Part shown: one piece after another, positions 43,311 to 53,439 of the stretch | Numbering within the stretch: position 1 is the first letter of the stretch | Layout of the letters: each line of letters opens with the position of its first letter | Source: Fusobacterium ulcerans | GTDB lineage: Bacteria; Fusobacteriota; Fusobacteriia; Fusobacteriales; Fusobacteriaceae | DNA length: 64,000 bases | Assembly: GCF_003019675.1 (NCBI RefSeq) | Contig: NZ_CP028105.1 | Span: 2,496,282-2,560,281 of the forward strand | Direction of reading: 5' to 3' | Program-made: the position numbers and the translations under genes | Notes under the pieces: generated by a model | What the model saw: only the letters and a program-made list of their open reading frames with translations | Database searches by the model: none | Told to the model about the DNA's origin: nothing

Positions 43311-45369
43311 TTTATTTGGCTTAAAATTTATGTTTGAAATAAAGAGAAGCGACAGGAATGATGCTGAGATATATTCAAGTTCATACAGCTTGAGAGAAAA
43401 AATCTTGTATCTAATTCTTGTAATGTTTGTAATTGCTTTTAGTTCAAAGATATCTCTATTGTCACGTAATAATAACTATAAAGTGGGAGATGTAGTAATT
43501 TCAGATATATATGCTCCTAAGACTATAGTTTTTAGAGACCAGAGTGCTAAAGAGAAAATAGTAGAAGAAATGATTGTGAAATCAGGAAAGGAGTATATTT
43601 ATTCTGCTGATGCAGGAAGAATATATCTTGAAACTTTTGATGATTTCTTTAATGATGTATATTCTATGAAAGAAAAAGAGCACAATGAAGTAGATTTTAA
43701 AAGTCTTGAAAAAAATACAGGAAGAAAAATATCTGAAAATATGATTCAAGAAATACTTCGTTTAGATGTAAAAGATATAAAAAAATTACAAAAGGAAACA
43801 AGAAGTTTTCTTGAAGGACTTTATGAGAATGGAATTGTACAGGAAAAATCAATTATTAAGTACAATCCTCCTTATGATGAGAAAATAAAAAAACTTCCAG
43901 AACTAAATAAACTGGTAGTTGAGACATTTGCAACTCCAAACTATATTTATGATGAGGATAAGACTAAAAGATCACTTCAAGAGAAAGTTTCTCAAATAAA
44001 TGATCAGTATATAGAGATTAAAGCAGGAACTTTAGTAGGTAAAAAAGGTGAAATTCTAAATGAGAGAAGAATAAAGATTTTAGAGGCATGCGGTGTTTAT
44101 TCTTATAAGAAAAGTACAGGAATAATACTTGCAAATCTTACTTATCTTTTTATAATTGCTACACTGTTTTATACAGTAGTATTTAATAAACATAAAAAAG
44201 AAATATTGAATAAAAATTATTATAGAAGTGTTTTCTTGATAATAACAGCGTTTTTCTTGGTATTCAGATTTATAAATAATGATTTGATTTATCTGGTGCC
44301 TATTGATACAGCATTGTTTTTACTAATACTGCTGACGAATACAAGATTTGCAACATTGATGTTTTCATTTATGATGTTGTTTTTAATGCCGATTATTGAT
44401 TATGATCTTATATTCCTTGTAGTATATGTAGCTTCTTTATCATTTGGAGCATATCTAGTAAGGAAAGTAAATACAAGAGCAGGATTGATAGCAGTAGGAA
44501 TCCAGCTTTCTATATTGAAGATAACACTGTTCCTTTTATTAAGTGCATTTTCGCAGGTGGAGACATTTGGAGCAGCTTTAAAATCAGGAGAAATGGTATT
44601 AGCTGGATTGATTTCTGGAATGATAACAATAGCTCTTTTACCATATTTTGAAAAGACATTTAATATATTAACTCTTTTCAAACTGCTGGAATTGGGAGAC
44701 CTTTCTCATCCGTTGTTGAAAAAATTATCAATGGAAGCACCAGGAACATTCCATCACTCTATGATGGTGGCGACTTTGTCTGAAAATGCAGCAGCAGCAG
44801 TTGGAGCAAATGCAATTTTTACAAGGGTAGCATCATATTACCATGATATAGGAAAATGCAAGAGACCAAAATTCTATGTGGAAAATCAACAGAATGGGGA
44901 AAATCCTCATAATAAAGTATCGCCGTTTATGAGTAATCTAATAATAACATCTCATACAAAAGATGGAGCAGAGATGGCAAAGCAGTATCAGATTCCTAAA
45001 GAGATAAGAGATATAATGTATGAACATCAGGGAACAACATTTTTGGCATATTTCTATAATAAAGCTAAAAGTCTTGATCCAAGTGTAACTAAAGAGGAAT
45101 TCAGATACAGCGGACCTAAGCCGAGAAGTAAGGAATCAGCTATTATTATGCTGGCAGACTCGATAGAAGCAGCTGTGAGATCAATAGATGATAAAACACC
45201 AAGAGCTATGGAAGAGATGATTAGAAAGATAATCAGCAGTAAAATAGAGGATAATCAACTTTCAGAAGCTGATTTGACATTTAAAGAGATAGAAATAATT
45301 ATACAAACATTTATCAAATCTCTTATAAGTATACACCATGTAAGAATTAAATATCCGGGGCAGAAATAA
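43297..45369 (+). CDS. 7TM-HD phosphohydrolase (PgpH/YqfF-like, c-di-AMP phosphodiesterase)
   Basis: A 690-residue membrane protein. A first helix (about 30-50) is followed by an extracytoplasmic 7TMR-HDED domain, six further helices (about 275-460) and a cytoplasmic HD domain with GTFHHSMMVA, ASYYHDIGK (HD about 516), HTKDGAEMA and EHQGTT. PgpH of Listeria hydrolyses c-di-AMP; the order with ybeY and dgkA is that of Firmicutes. Start is ATG 43297 with AAAGGTGG upstream, overlapping the helicase end by 14 bases. Confidence 0.9.
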   Translation: MKKFNLFGLKFMFEIKRSDRNDAEIYSSSYSLREKILYLILVMFVIAFSSKISLLSRNNNYKVGDVVISDIYAPKTIVFRDQSAKEKIVEEMIVKSGKEYIYSADAGRIYLETFDDFFNDVYSMKEKEHNEVDFKSLEKNTGRKISENMIQEILRLDVKDIKKLQKETRSFLEGLYENGIVQEKSIIKYNPPYDEKIKKLPELNKLVVETFATPNYIYDEDKTKRSLQEKVSQINDQYIEIKAGTLVGKKGEILNERRIKILEACGVYSYKKSTGIILANLTYLFIIATLFYTVVFNKHKKEILNKNYYRSVFLIITAFFLVFRFINNDLIYLVPIDTALFLLILLTNTRFATLMFSFMMLFLMPIIDYDLIFLVVYVASLSFGAYLVRKVNTRAGLIAVGIQLSILKITLFLLLSAFSQVETFGAALKSGEMVLAGLISGMITIALLPYFEKTFNILTLFKLLELGDLSHPLLKKLSMEAPGTFHHSMMVATLSENAAAAVGANAIFTRVASYYHDIGKCKRPKFYVENQQNGENPHNKVSPFMSNLIITSHTKDGAEMAKQYQIPKEIRDIMYEHQGTTFLAYFYNKAKSLDPSVTKEEFRYSGPKPRSKESAIIMLADSIEAAVRSIDDKTPRAMEEMIRKIISSKIEDNQLSEADLTFKEIEIIIQTFIKSLISIHHVRIKYPGQK

Positions 45370-45395
45370 TCAAATAAAGATATAAGGAGAAAAAT

Positions 45396-45863
45396 ATGGA
45401 TTTAGTTGTAGATATGTCGCTAGAGATAGAGGGATATGACACCCTTGTTAATGAAGAAGAGATGAAAAAGTATATCAAAGAAGCTCTTGAGAGTGAATTT
45501 GAAAGTGACAGACCAGTATATCTGTCTATTCTTTTTACAGGAAATGAGGAAATACAAGTAATCAATAAACAATATAGAGGAAAGGATCAACCAACAGATG
45601 TAATATCTTTTGCATATCATGAGACAGAGGATTTTGATATAGGTCCTTATGATACACTGGGAGATATAGTTATCTCTATGGAAAGAGTAGATGAGCAGGC
45701 AGCAGAATATAACCACTCTCCTAAAAGGGAACTGTATTATGTACTGACTCACGGATTACTTCATCTGTTAGGGTATGATCATATAGAGGAAGATGATAAA
45801 AAAGAGATGCGTGCAAGGGAAGAAGAGATCCTTGGACAATTCGGCTACACAAGAGAGATGTGA
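45396..45863 (+). CDS. ybeY: Endoribonuclease YbeY (16S rRNA maturation)
   Basis: A 155-residue UPF0054 metalloprotein. The zinc motif HGLLHLLGYDH (HxxxHxxGxDH) is complete, followed by DDKKEM. It takes part in 16S rRNA 3'-end processing and ribosome quality control. RBS AAGGAG precedes ATG 45396. It sits between pgpH-like and dgkA-like genes, a conserved order. Confidence 0.95.
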   Translation: MDLVVDMSLEIEGYDTLVNEEEMKKYIKEALESEFESDRPVYLSILFTGNEEIQVINKQYRGKDQPTDVISFAYHETEDFDIGPYDTLGDIVISMERVDEQAAEYNHSPKRELYYVLTHGLLHLLGYDHIEEDDKKEMRAREEEILGQFGYTREM

Positions 45864-45867
45864 TATT

Positions 45868-46581
45868 ATGAATAAGGACTGGAAAAAAAAGGGAGTGACG
45901 GAAAGCTTCAACGTTGCTTTTGAAGGATTGTTTGAAGCTATAAGAAGTGAAAGACATATGAAATTTCACTGTTTTTGTACAATAATAGTATTGATACTTT
46001 CATTATTTTTAGATTTAGGAAAATATGAAACTCTTTCTTTAATAATAAGTATAAGTTTGATGTGGGTAGCAGAACTTTTCAATACAGCAATAGAAAGCTG
46101 TGTAGATATGGTAACAAAGGAATATCATCCATTGGCTAAAAGAGCGAAGGATATAGCTGCAAGTGCTGTACTGGTTACAGCACTTAATGCTCTTCTTGTG
46201 GGATATATAATTTTTGAAAAAAAGATAACATTTCAATTGAGAAATGCTTTCTATATCTTTAAAAATTCATATCAGCATACAGCTCTTTCTATTTTTGTTC
46301 TTGTAATAATAATTGTAATCTGTCTAAAACTTTTATTTAAAAAAGGAACTCCTTTAAGAGGAGGAATCCCAAGTGGGCATAGTGCTCTTGCCAGTTCTAT
46401 TTTCACAATAATCACATTTTTAACAAATAATCCTAAAGTATTTTTTCTTTCTTTGATACTTGTAGTTCTTGTAATGCATTCGAGAATAGAAGGAAAAATA
46501 CATACCCTTTTTGAAACTGTAATAGGAGCCCTTTTAGGGTGGGGAGTTACTTACTTGATATTATTACTTCTAAAAATGTAG
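45868..46581 (+). CDS. DgkA-type lipid kinase fused to PAP2 phosphatase
   Basis: A 237-residue membrane fusion. Residues 1-120 are a prokaryotic diacylglycerol/undecaprenol kinase (SFNVAFEGLFEAIRSERHMK, AELFNTAIESCVDMV). Residues 130-237 are PAP2: KKGTPLRGGIPSGHSALA and MHSRIEGKIHTLFETVIGA. In Gram-positive bacteria the DgkA homologue is undecaprenol kinase, so one chain may both add and remove phosphate on the lipid carrier. The start ATG 45868 lies five bases after the ybeY stop; its RBS would be GAGAGATG in that gene's end. Confidence 0.9.
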   Translation: MNKDWKKKGVTESFNVAFEGLFEAIRSERHMKFHCFCTIIVLILSLFLDLGKYETLSLIISISLMWVAELFNTAIESCVDMVTKEYHPLAKRAKDIAASAVLVTALNALLVGYIIFEKKITFQLRNAFYIFKNSYQHTALSIFVLVIIIVICLKLLFKKGTPLRGGIPSGHSALASSIFTIITFLTNNPKVFFLSLILVVLVMHSRIEGKIHTLFETVIGALLGWGVTYLILLLLKM

Positions 46582-46592
46582 GTGGTAAAATT

Positions 46593-48119
46593 ATGCATAC
46601 AGCAAAAGAATATATCATGCTCAGCATTTTATCCTATTGTAATTTTAATGAATCTGAATATGGTAAAACCATTCTTGAAGTTTTTCAGCAGGATACAGCA
46701 AAGAGCATTTTTAATGGAACATTCATTATAATAGAACCTAAATATGATAGATTCTTTTTGGAGTACTTTAAAGATATTTTAAGTGAATGGAAAATTTATT
46801 ATGTAGATAACAGAACAGCACAAAATCCTTCATCTACAAATACAGGATTTTACTCTGTTGTATTTAAAAAGCAGGAAGATTATGTAGTAGCTTTTAGAGG
46901 AAGTGAAAAGTATCCTCTTGAAGATGCCTATAAGGATTTCATAGAAACAGATCTTGCACTGGGGCTTGGAAAAATACCTCAGCAGTTTTATGAAGGAGTA
47001 GAGGTATATTATAAACTTATTAGAGATTTTAAAGTACCACATGACAGAATTTCTCTGACTGGACACTCTCTGGGAGGGGGAATAGCTCAATATGTAGTGC
47101 TTATGGTAGATAAATACTCTAAGTATATTCCAAGAACATATATCTGGAATGGTGTAGGAATAAATAGAGATGGAATCATATCAGTGCTGGACTTTATAAA
47201 TTTAGATAAAATATTAGCTGAAAATACAGATCTGACTTTAGAAGAGAGAGAGCAATTTAAAGAATTTGCCCCTTCATATTTAGAGTTTTTATCAAAAGAG
47301 CTGAAAAAAATAGGAGCTATAAAAGATGATAAGACAAGTCTCGTAAATAGATATGATGATGTTTATTTTAATATAGATGAGACTTTTGTTAAAAATCTCC
47401 TAAAGACTACAAATCTGGAAAAATGTTTTATGAAGCTGCCTCTTTCAAGGAGGAGAGAGCTTTTGCTTGAAAAGAATTTTTTTGATGCTGTTTTTCAGCT
47501 TGATAATATGGGAGAGCTTCTTGAAAAAGCTGAAAAATTTATTGAAAGAGTAAAAAATAATGTGGTTTATGAAAGCAGAGTATTTAATTTTGGGCACTCT
47601 AAAGATTTAACAAATTCTCTGTTTAAACACGTGGGATCTTCCTATCTCATAGATAACAACTTTCACAAAAGAACATTTAAGAAATACAATTTCCTGAATA
47701 ATTTATTGCTGCTGACAAAGTCTATACAGGATCATCATTTTGAGGATGTATTTCTTCCTTTCATAGAAGATGAAGGAGAAAAGAGAGGCAGTTTTTCAAA
47801 TAAATTGAGTCTGAATTTTATAGCAAGCACTATAAGAAAGCTTATTACTATGGAGTATTGTCTTGCTAAAGAATTTTTAGCTGATTATTACAGCATGGTT
47901 AAAATAAATGAACAAAATTTTACCAGAATAAAAAATCAAATGATACATGGGTTAGAAAATATGGGGGCTGAGCTTCCATATAAAAAACATATTATCCATC
48001 AGATAAATGAAATGGATATGGAGACTTTTTCTAAAACATGGGAAAAAACAAAGGCAAAACTTCCTAGTCCCTACAGGCTTCAAGATATTTTTGACGTCTT
48101 TGTGTTTGAACCATATTAA
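46593..48119 (+). CDS. Lipase class 3 / DUF2974-like alpha/beta hydrolase
   Basis: A 508-residue protein without signal peptide. Between residues 90 and 160 it shows the lipase-3 pattern VVAFRGSEKYPLEDAYKDF and the nucleophile elbow ISLTGHSLGGGIAQY (Ser about 156). The C-terminal 300 residues are charged and helical and unassigned. It may act on membrane lipids from the cytosol. The start ATG 46593 has GGTGG upstream, 11 bases after the dgkA stop, so it belongs to the helicase-pgpH-ybeY-dgkA transcript. Confidence 0.8.
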   Translation: MHTAKEYIMLSILSYCNFNESEYGKTILEVFQQDTAKSIFNGTFIIIEPKYDRFFLEYFKDILSEWKIYYVDNRTAQNPSSTNTGFYSVVFKKQEDYVVAFRGSEKYPLEDAYKDFIETDLALGLGKIPQQFYEGVEVYYKLIRDFKVPHDRISLTGHSLGGGIAQYVVLMVDKYSKYIPRTYIWNGVGINRDGIISVLDFINLDKILAENTDLTLEEREQFKEFAPSYLEFLSKELKKIGAIKDDKTSLVNRYDDVYFNIDETFVKNLLKTTNLEKCFMKLPLSRRRELLLEKNFFDAVFQLDNMGELLEKAEKFIERVKNNVVYESRVFNFGHSKDLTNSLFKHVGSSYLIDNNFHKRTFKKYNFLNNLLLLTKSIQDHHFEDVFLPFIEDEGEKRGSFSNKLSLNFIASTIRKLITMEYCLAKEFLADYYSMVKINEQNFTRIKNQMIHGLENMGAELPYKKHIIHQINEMDMETFSKTWEKTKAKLPSPYRLQDIFDVFVFEPY

Positions 48120-48155
48120 TTAAAAAATATTTTGTAACTTTAGGAGGATTTTTTT

Positions 48156-49676
48156 ATGAAGTTTATTATTATCCTATTATTTTCTTTGCTGTTTCCAGCA
48201 TGTAATGGAACTAAAACAGAAACTAATGAGAGCAAGAAAGAAACACCGAAGGTGGAAAAAACATTGAAAGTAGCTTTTGGATATAAGCCTCGTTCTTTTG
48301 ACCCCCACAGACATACAGACAGTTCTACTTTGGCTGTTACAAAGCAGATATACAGCAATCTTTTTTCTCTTGATGAAAATGGTGATCTGGTTCCTGAGCT
48401 TGTGGAAAAGTATGAAACACTCCCTGATAATTCTATTATTTTAACTTTGAAAAAAGGTGTCTTTTTCCAAGATGGAAGTGAAATGAAAGCCAAAGATGCA
48501 GCAGCCAGCTTGAAAAGAAATTTGGACATACCTATATCAAAAGTATTAGTGGAATCAATAAAAGATTTAGAAGTATTAGATGATTATAGACTTAAAATAA
48601 TTCAAAGCAATGCACCTACAATTCTTCTTCATAACTTTGCTCATTCTTCAATAGCTATAGTAAAAGAAGTACCAGCTAATGAAGAGAGAATAAACATAGT
48701 GGGAACAGGGGCATATAAAATAAAAAAATGGGGAATAGGAGAAAAGGTAGAACTGGAAGCTTTTGATAAGTTTTTCCAAGGGGAGCCTAAAATAAAAAAT
48801 CTGGTATTTATGACTATCCCAGAAAATTCTAATAGATTGATAGCTCTGGAAACAGGAGAGATAGATATAGCATACGATATATCATCAACTGATGTTAAAG
48901 GACTTTTAAAAGATGAGAACCTTAAACTTGTAAGCAAGTCTTCTTTAGGAACAGACTTTATATCAATAAATACTAAAAAGATAACTGACAAGAGAGTAAG
49001 ACAGGCGATAGAGCTGGGAGTAAATAAAGAGGATATATCTACAGCTGTTTTTGAAGGAATGACAGAGTTAGCTCCATCACTTTTAGCTCCAAGCGTATTT
49101 GGCTATGATAAAAATGTAAAATTAAAACCTTATGATCCAGAAAAAGCCAGAGAGCTTTTAAAAGAGGCTGGATATGAAAATGGGCTTAAATTAGAATTAT
49201 GGATATATGAAGAGCCTACAAGAATGCAGATGGCACAGGTTATTCAATCTAATTTAAAAGAGATAGGAATAGATGTTTCAATACAGGTACTTGAACTTTC
49301 TTCATTTCTTCAATTTACTGCAAATGGGCAGCATGATATGCTTATAGGGCTATGGTATGTAAGTACAGGAGATGCTGATTATGGATATTATCCTCTTCTA
49401 CATTCTACTTCTGCTGGAGCTGTTGGAAACAGAAGCTTCTTTGCAAATGAAGAATTTGATCATCTTTTAGATGAAGCAAGAACTACTTCTTCAGTAGAAA
49501 AAAGAGAAGAGAATTATGCAAAGGCACAGGACATCCTGTCAGAAGAGGTACCTCTTTTCCCGCTGGATTATAAAGTATATATTATTGGAATGAATAAAAA
49601 AGTAGATGGGTTTATATTTAATGCCAACGGGAATCATATTCTCTATAAAACAGATATCATAGAAGAATCAAAATAA
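48156..49676 (+). CDS. Peptide/nickel-type ABC transporter substrate-binding lipoprotein
   Basis: A 506-residue family 5 solute-binding protein. The signal is MKFIIILLFSLLFPAC with lipid cysteine C16. Landmarks are SFDPHRHTDSSTLAVTKQIY, LKKGVFFQDGSEMKAKDA and GTGAYKIKKW. It should bind oligopeptides or a similar ligand in the periplasm; permease and ATPase genes are not adjacent. RBS AGGAGG. The following 49677-49954 is AT-rich spacer with nothing I can support. Confidence 0.9.
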   Translation: MKFIIILLFSLLFPACNGTKTETNESKKETPKVEKTLKVAFGYKPRSFDPHRHTDSSTLAVTKQIYSNLFSLDENGDLVPELVEKYETLPDNSIILTLKKGVFFQDGSEMKAKDAAASLKRNLDIPISKVLVESIKDLEVLDDYRLKIIQSNAPTILLHNFAHSSIAIVKEVPANEERINIVGTGAYKIKKWGIGEKVELEAFDKFFQGEPKIKNLVFMTIPENSNRLIALETGEIDIAYDISSTDVKGLLKDENLKLVSKSSLGTDFISINTKKITDKRVRQAIELGVNKEDISTAVFEGMTELAPSLLAPSVFGYDKNVKLKPYDPEKARELLKEAGYENGLKLELWIYEEPTRMQMAQVIQSNLKEIGIDVSIQVLELSSFLQFTANGQHDMLIGLWYVSTGDADYGYYPLLHSTSAGAVGNRSFFANEEFDHLLDEARTTSSVEKREENYAKAQDILSEEVPLFPLDYKVYIIGMNKKVDGFIFNANGNHILYKTDIIEESK

Positions 49677-49954
49677 AAGAGCAATAGATTAAAAATTGAT
49701 CAAAAATTTCTTGAATAAATTGTATTATAATATAATTTATAGATATAAATGAGAAAGAAAATAAGTAAAATTAAATTTATAAAGTAATTGGTTGATTTTA
49801 GATAGAAAAATTTTAGAATTTCAATAGAAAAATAATTTCCAAGAGAAAGAAGTAGTTCTTTTATTAGAAAAAATGTTAAAAAATTGGTCATTCTACATTA
49901 AAAATAATCCATAACATAAATTTTATATATCTTCTTATTGCAAATAAAAAAACA

Positions 49955-49983
49955 TTGTGTTACTATTAAATTAAAGCTACAAT
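49955..49983 (+). promoter_or_regulatory. Promoter of the thl-crt-hbd genes
   Basis: TTGTGT, 17 bp, TACAAT, about 60 nt before the thiolase start. Confidence 0.6.
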
Positions 49984-50044
49984 AAAACTCACTTTATCAA
50001 AATCTGAGTTTTGACACTTGATGAATGAATGGAGGAATAAGATT

Positions 50045-51226
50045 ATGGCAAAAAAAATAGTTTTAGCAGGAGCATGTCGTACAGCAATTGGATCTATGGG
50101 TGGAGCATTAAGCGGAGTTGCAGCAGCAGATTTAGGTGCACTAGTAATAAAAGAAGCTTTAAACAGAGCAGGAGTTCCTGCTGAAAAAGTAGATCATGTA
50201 TATATGGGATGTGTAATTCAAGCAGGTTTGGGTCAAAATGTGGCTCGTCAATCTTCTCTAAAGGCAGGGTTACCAATAGAAACTCCTGCGGTAACAATCA
50301 ATGTAGTTTGTGGTTCAGGATTAAATGCAGTAAATATGGCAGCAGCAATGATTCAAGCTGGAGAAGCTGATATCGTTGTAGCTGGAGGAACTGAAAATAT
50401 GTCAGCTGCTCCTTATTTATTAAATAAAGCTCGTTTTGGATACCGTTTAGGAAATTCAGAAATTGTTGACTCAATGGTAAATGATGCTTTATGGGATGCA
50501 TTCAATAATTATCATATGGGTGTAACAGCAGAAAATATTTGTGATCAATGGGGATTAACAAGAGAGCAATTAGATGAGTTTGCAGCAGCAAGTCAGCAAA
50601 AAGCTGTAAAAGCTCAAGAAGCTGGAAGATTTGATGCAGAAATAGTTCCAGTAGTTATAAAAGGTAAAAAAGGTGACGTTGTAGTTACTAAAGATGAAGG
50701 ACCAAGAGCTGGTACTACAGCTGAAGGAATTTCTAAATTAAGACCTGCATTCAAAAAAGATGGAATGGTTACAGCAGCTAATGCTTCAAGTATCAATGAT
50801 GGTGCAGCAGCAATAGTTGTAATGAGTGAAGAAAAAGCTAAAGAACTTGGAGTTACTCCAATGGCTACTTGGGTAGCTGGAGCTCTAGGTGGAGTAGATC
50901 CAAAAATCATGGGAATCGGACCAGTAGCTTCTACTAAAAAAGTATTGGCAAAAACTGGAATGACAATAAATGATTTCGATCTAATCGAAGCTAATGAAGC
51001 TTTCGCAGCTCAATCACTTGCAGTAGGACATGATCTTGGATTTGATACAGCTAAGTTAAATGTAAACGGAGGAGCTATTGCTCTAGGACATCCAGTAGGA
51101 GCTTCAGGATGCCGTATCCTTGTAACACTTCTTCATGAAATGGCTAAACGTGATGCTAAAACTGGTCTAGCTACACTTTGTATCGGTGGTGGAATGGGAT
51201 GCTCTACTATCGTTAAGAGAGACTAA
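50045..51226 (+). CDS. thlA: Acetyl-CoA acetyltransferase (thiolase)
   Basis: A 393-residue biosynthetic thiolase. The acyl cysteine is C89 ([14 protein letters not shown]), the His site [14 protein letters not shown] and the second Cys [12 protein letters not shown] near the C-terminus. It condenses two acetyl-CoA to acetoacetyl-CoA, first step of butyrate formation; crt and hbd follow. ATG 50045 follows GGAGG; codon choice in this gene favours well-translated forms (CGT for Arg in places), consistent with high expression. Confidence 0.95.
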   Translation: MAKKIVLAGACRTAIGSMGGALSGVAAADLGALVIKEALNRAGVPAEKVDHVYMGCVIQAGLGQNVARQSSLKAGLPIETPAVTINVVCGSGLNAVNMAAAMIQAGEADIVVAGGTENMSAAPYLLNKARFGYRLGNSEIVDSMVNDALWDAFNNYHMGVTAENICDQWGLTREQLDEFAAASQQKAVKAQEAGRFDAEIVPVVIKGKKGDVVVTKDEGPRAGTTAEGISKLRPAFKKDGMVTAANASSINDGAAAIVVMSEEKAKELGVTPMATWVAGALGGVDPKIMGIGPVASTKKVLAKTGMTINDFDLIEANEAFAAQSLAVGHDLGFDTAKLNVNGGAIALGHPVGASGCRILVTLLHEMAKRDAKTGLATLCIGGGMGCSTIVKRD

Positions 51227-51268
51227 TCTTATTCTTAATTTAAAATATAACATTCAATTTTAATATAT

Positions 51269-51294
51269 GAGGGTGGCCGGCGTACGCCATCCTC
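51269..51294 (+). other. GC-rich intercistronic hairpin between thl and crt
   Basis: GAGGGTGGC pairs with GCCATCCTC (one G-T) around a loop that itself holds the palindrome GGCGTACGCC. No T run follows, so it is more likely an RNA stability or processing element than a terminator. Confidence 0.55.
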
Positions 51295-51325
51295 TAATTT
51301 AATGAAATTATGGGAGGTTTGTTTA

Positions 51326-52102
51326 ATGAATTATATTACATATGAACAAGAAGGATTTGTAGGAATCATAACTATCAATCGTCCAAAAGCTTTAAATGCA
51401 CTTAACAGTGAAGTTTTAAAAGAATTAGATGCTTGCTTAGATGGAGTAAACCTAGAAACAACTAGAGCTCTTATTCTTACTGGAGCAGGAGAAAAATCAT
51501 TTGTTGCTGGTGCAGATATCGGAGAAATGAGTACTTTAACTAAGGCTGAAGGAGAAGCTTTTGGAAAAATAGGAAATGATGTTTTCAGAAAACTAGAAAC
51601 TTTTCCAATTCCTGTAATAGCTGCTATAAACGGATTCGCACTTGGTGGAGGATGTGAAATCTCTATGAGCTGTGATATCAGAATCTGTTCTGACAATGCA
51701 TTATTTGGACAACCAGAAGTAGGATTAGGAATTACTCCAGGATTTGGAGGAACTCAAAGACTTGCTCGTATCATAGGTGTAGGAAAAGCTAAAGAAATGA
51801 TATATGCTGCAACTAATGTAAAAGCTGATGAAGCTTTAAGAATTGGATTAGTAAATGCTGTATATCCTTTAGAAGAATTAATGCCAGCAGCTAAAAAATT
51901 AGCTGGAAAAATAGCTAGAAATGCTCCTATCGCAGTTCGTGCTTGTAAAAAAGCTATAAATGAAGGACTTGATGTAGATATGGATAAAGCAATAGTTATT
52001 GAAGAAAAACTATTTGGAAGCTGTTTTGAAAGTGAAGATCAAAAAGAAGGAATGGCAGCATTCTTAGAAAAAAGAAAAGTAGAAGGATTCAAAAATAAAT
52101 AA
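51326..52102 (+). CDS. crt: Enoyl-CoA hydratase / 3-hydroxybutyryl-CoA dehydratase (crotonase)
   Basis: A 258-residue crotonase-fold enzyme. Oxyanion-hole segments AGADIGEMS and FALGGGCEISMSCD, and both catalytic glutamates (GGGCE and GQPEVGLGITPGFGGTQ) are present. It dehydrates 3-hydroxybutyryl-CoA to crotonyl-CoA. The start is ATG 51326 with GGGAGG upstream; an ATG at 51302 lacks an RBS. Confidence 0.94.
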   Translation: MNYITYEQEGFVGIITINRPKALNALNSEVLKELDACLDGVNLETTRALILTGAGEKSFVAGADIGEMSTLTKAEGEAFGKIGNDVFRKLETFPIPVIAAINGFALGGGCEISMSCDIRICSDNALFGQPEVGLGITPGFGGTQRLARIIGVGKAKEMIYAATNVKADEALRIGLVNAVYPLEELMPAAKKLAGKIARNAPIAVRACKKAINEGLDVDMDKAIVIEEKLFGSCFESEDQKEGMAAFLEKRKVEGFKNK

Positions 52103-52192
52103 TAATAAAAGTCTTTAATTTTTCAATTATAGAGTATCTCTATACATAATTTAATTGAATTAAAATATAATCAATTTTAGGAGGATGTAATT

Positions 52193-53032
52193 ATGAAAGT
52201 AGGAATAATCGGAGCAGGAACAATGGGATCAGGTATTGCACAAGCTTTTGCACAAACTGAAGGATATTCAGTAGCTCTTTGCGATATCAATGAAGAATTT
52301 GCAGCAAAAGGGAAAGCTAAAATAGCTAAAGGATTTGAAAAAAGAGTAGCTAAAGGAAAAATGGAACAAGCAGCAGCAGATGCTATCCTAGCTAAAATAA
52401 CTACTGGAACAAAAGAAATCTGTGGAGATTGCGATTTAATAATTGAAGCTGCAATCGAAAACATGGCTATTAAAAAACAAACATTTAAAGAATTACAAGC
52501 TATTTGTAAAGCAGATGCTATGTTCGCTACAAATACTTCTTCTCTATCAATAACTGAAATTGGTGCAGGATTAGACAGACCAGTTATCGGAATGCACTTC
52601 TTTAACCCAGCTCCAGTAATGAAACTTGTAGAAGTTATTGCAGGATTAAACACTCCAGCTGAAATGGTAGAAAAAGTAAAAGCTATATCTGAAGAAATTG
52701 GAAAAACTCCAGTTCAAGTAGAAGAAGCTGCTGGATTCGTAGTAAACAGAGTATTAATTCCTATGATTAATGAAGCTGTTGGAATCTATGCTGAAGGTGT
52801 TGCTTCTGTAGAAGGAATCGACGCTGCTATGAAATTAGGAGCTAACCATCCAATGGGACCTCTAGCTCTAGGAGATTTAATAGGACTAGATGTATGTCTT
52901 GCTATTATGGAAGTTCTTCAATCTGAAACTGGTGACTCTAAATACAGACCTCATCCATTACTAAGAAAAATGGTTAGAGGTGGAAAACTTGGACAAAAAA
53001 CTGGTGTAGGATTCTACGATTACACTAAATAA
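52193..53032 (+). CDS. hbd: 3-hydroxybutyryl-CoA dehydrogenase
   Basis: A 279-residue enzyme. N-terminal NAD motif [16 protein letters not shown], catalytic His in [16 protein letters not shown], and C-terminal [18 protein letters not shown]. Reduces acetoacetyl-CoA. Third gene of the butyrate set; butyryl-CoA dehydrogenase and Etf genes are not here. RBS AGGAGG. A strong terminator follows. Confidence 0.95.
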   Translation: MKVGIIGAGTMGSGIAQAFAQTEGYSVALCDINEEFAAKGKAKIAKGFEKRVAKGKMEQAAADAILAKITTGTKEICGDCDLIIEAAIENMAIKKQTFKELQAICKADAMFATNTSSLSITEIGAGLDRPVIGMHFFNPAPVMKLVEVIAGLNTPAEMVEKVKAISEEIGKTPVQVEEAAGFVVNRVLIPMINEAVGIYAEGVASVEGIDAAMKLGANHPMGPLALGDLIGLDVCLAIMEVLQSETGDSKYRPHPLLRKMVRGGKLGQKTGVGFYDYTK

Positions 53033-53048
53033 TTGAATATAAATAGAG

Positions 53049-53079
53049 ATGGCTCTGAAATTTCAGAGCCATTTTTTTA
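53049..53079 (+). terminator. Terminator after hbd
   Basis: ATGGCTCTGAAA and TTTCAGAGCCAT form a perfect 12-bp palindrome (the loop comes from its centre), followed by T7. Confidence 0.92.
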
Positions 53080-53196
53080 TATCAGATATTTATTTGCTGT
53101 AACTATTGATAAATATTTTATAAAAATTTTCTGCATTTAATCCCTCTTCAAAGATTTAATGTGTAGATATTAAATTAAGACGTTTTACAGAATGGA

Positions 53197-53218
53197 ATTG
53201 TTATGAAAAAATAACAAT
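53197..53218. promoter_or_regulatory. Operator-like inverted repeat ATTGTTAT-N6-ATAACAAT
   Basis: Eight-base perfect arms in the 360-nt region before the reductase gene, 150 bp upstream of its promoter. The rest of 53080-53368 is AT-rich spacer. Confidence 0.4.
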
Positions 53219-53368
53219 ATCATTTCAGTCCAATTATATAACTTTATTCCAATGGATACAATATAAAATTGATTTAAAGATATTAAATGAAAAAAATAAG
53301 AAATAATAAAGTATGATAAAAGTTCTATCAATTTATTATTTTTACACACAAATATATTTTTTTTAATA

Positions 53369-53397
53369 TTGACATTTGATCTTAAATGGGGTATATA
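53369..53397 (+). promoter_or_regulatory. Promoter of the flavin reductase gene
   Basis: TTGACA, 17 bp, TATATA, about 40 nt before the start codon. Confidence 0.7.
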
Positions 53398-53439
53398 GGA
53401 TATTAATAAACGGTTTGATTATGAAAAAGGAGGTAAAGA

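Noticed and set aside
53197-53218. Rex-box reading of ATTGTTAT-N6-ATAACAAT
   Set aside because: Arms resemble TTGTTA..TAACAA but total length is 20, not the usual 18, and the site is 150 bp from the promoter. Kept only as an unnamed dyad.
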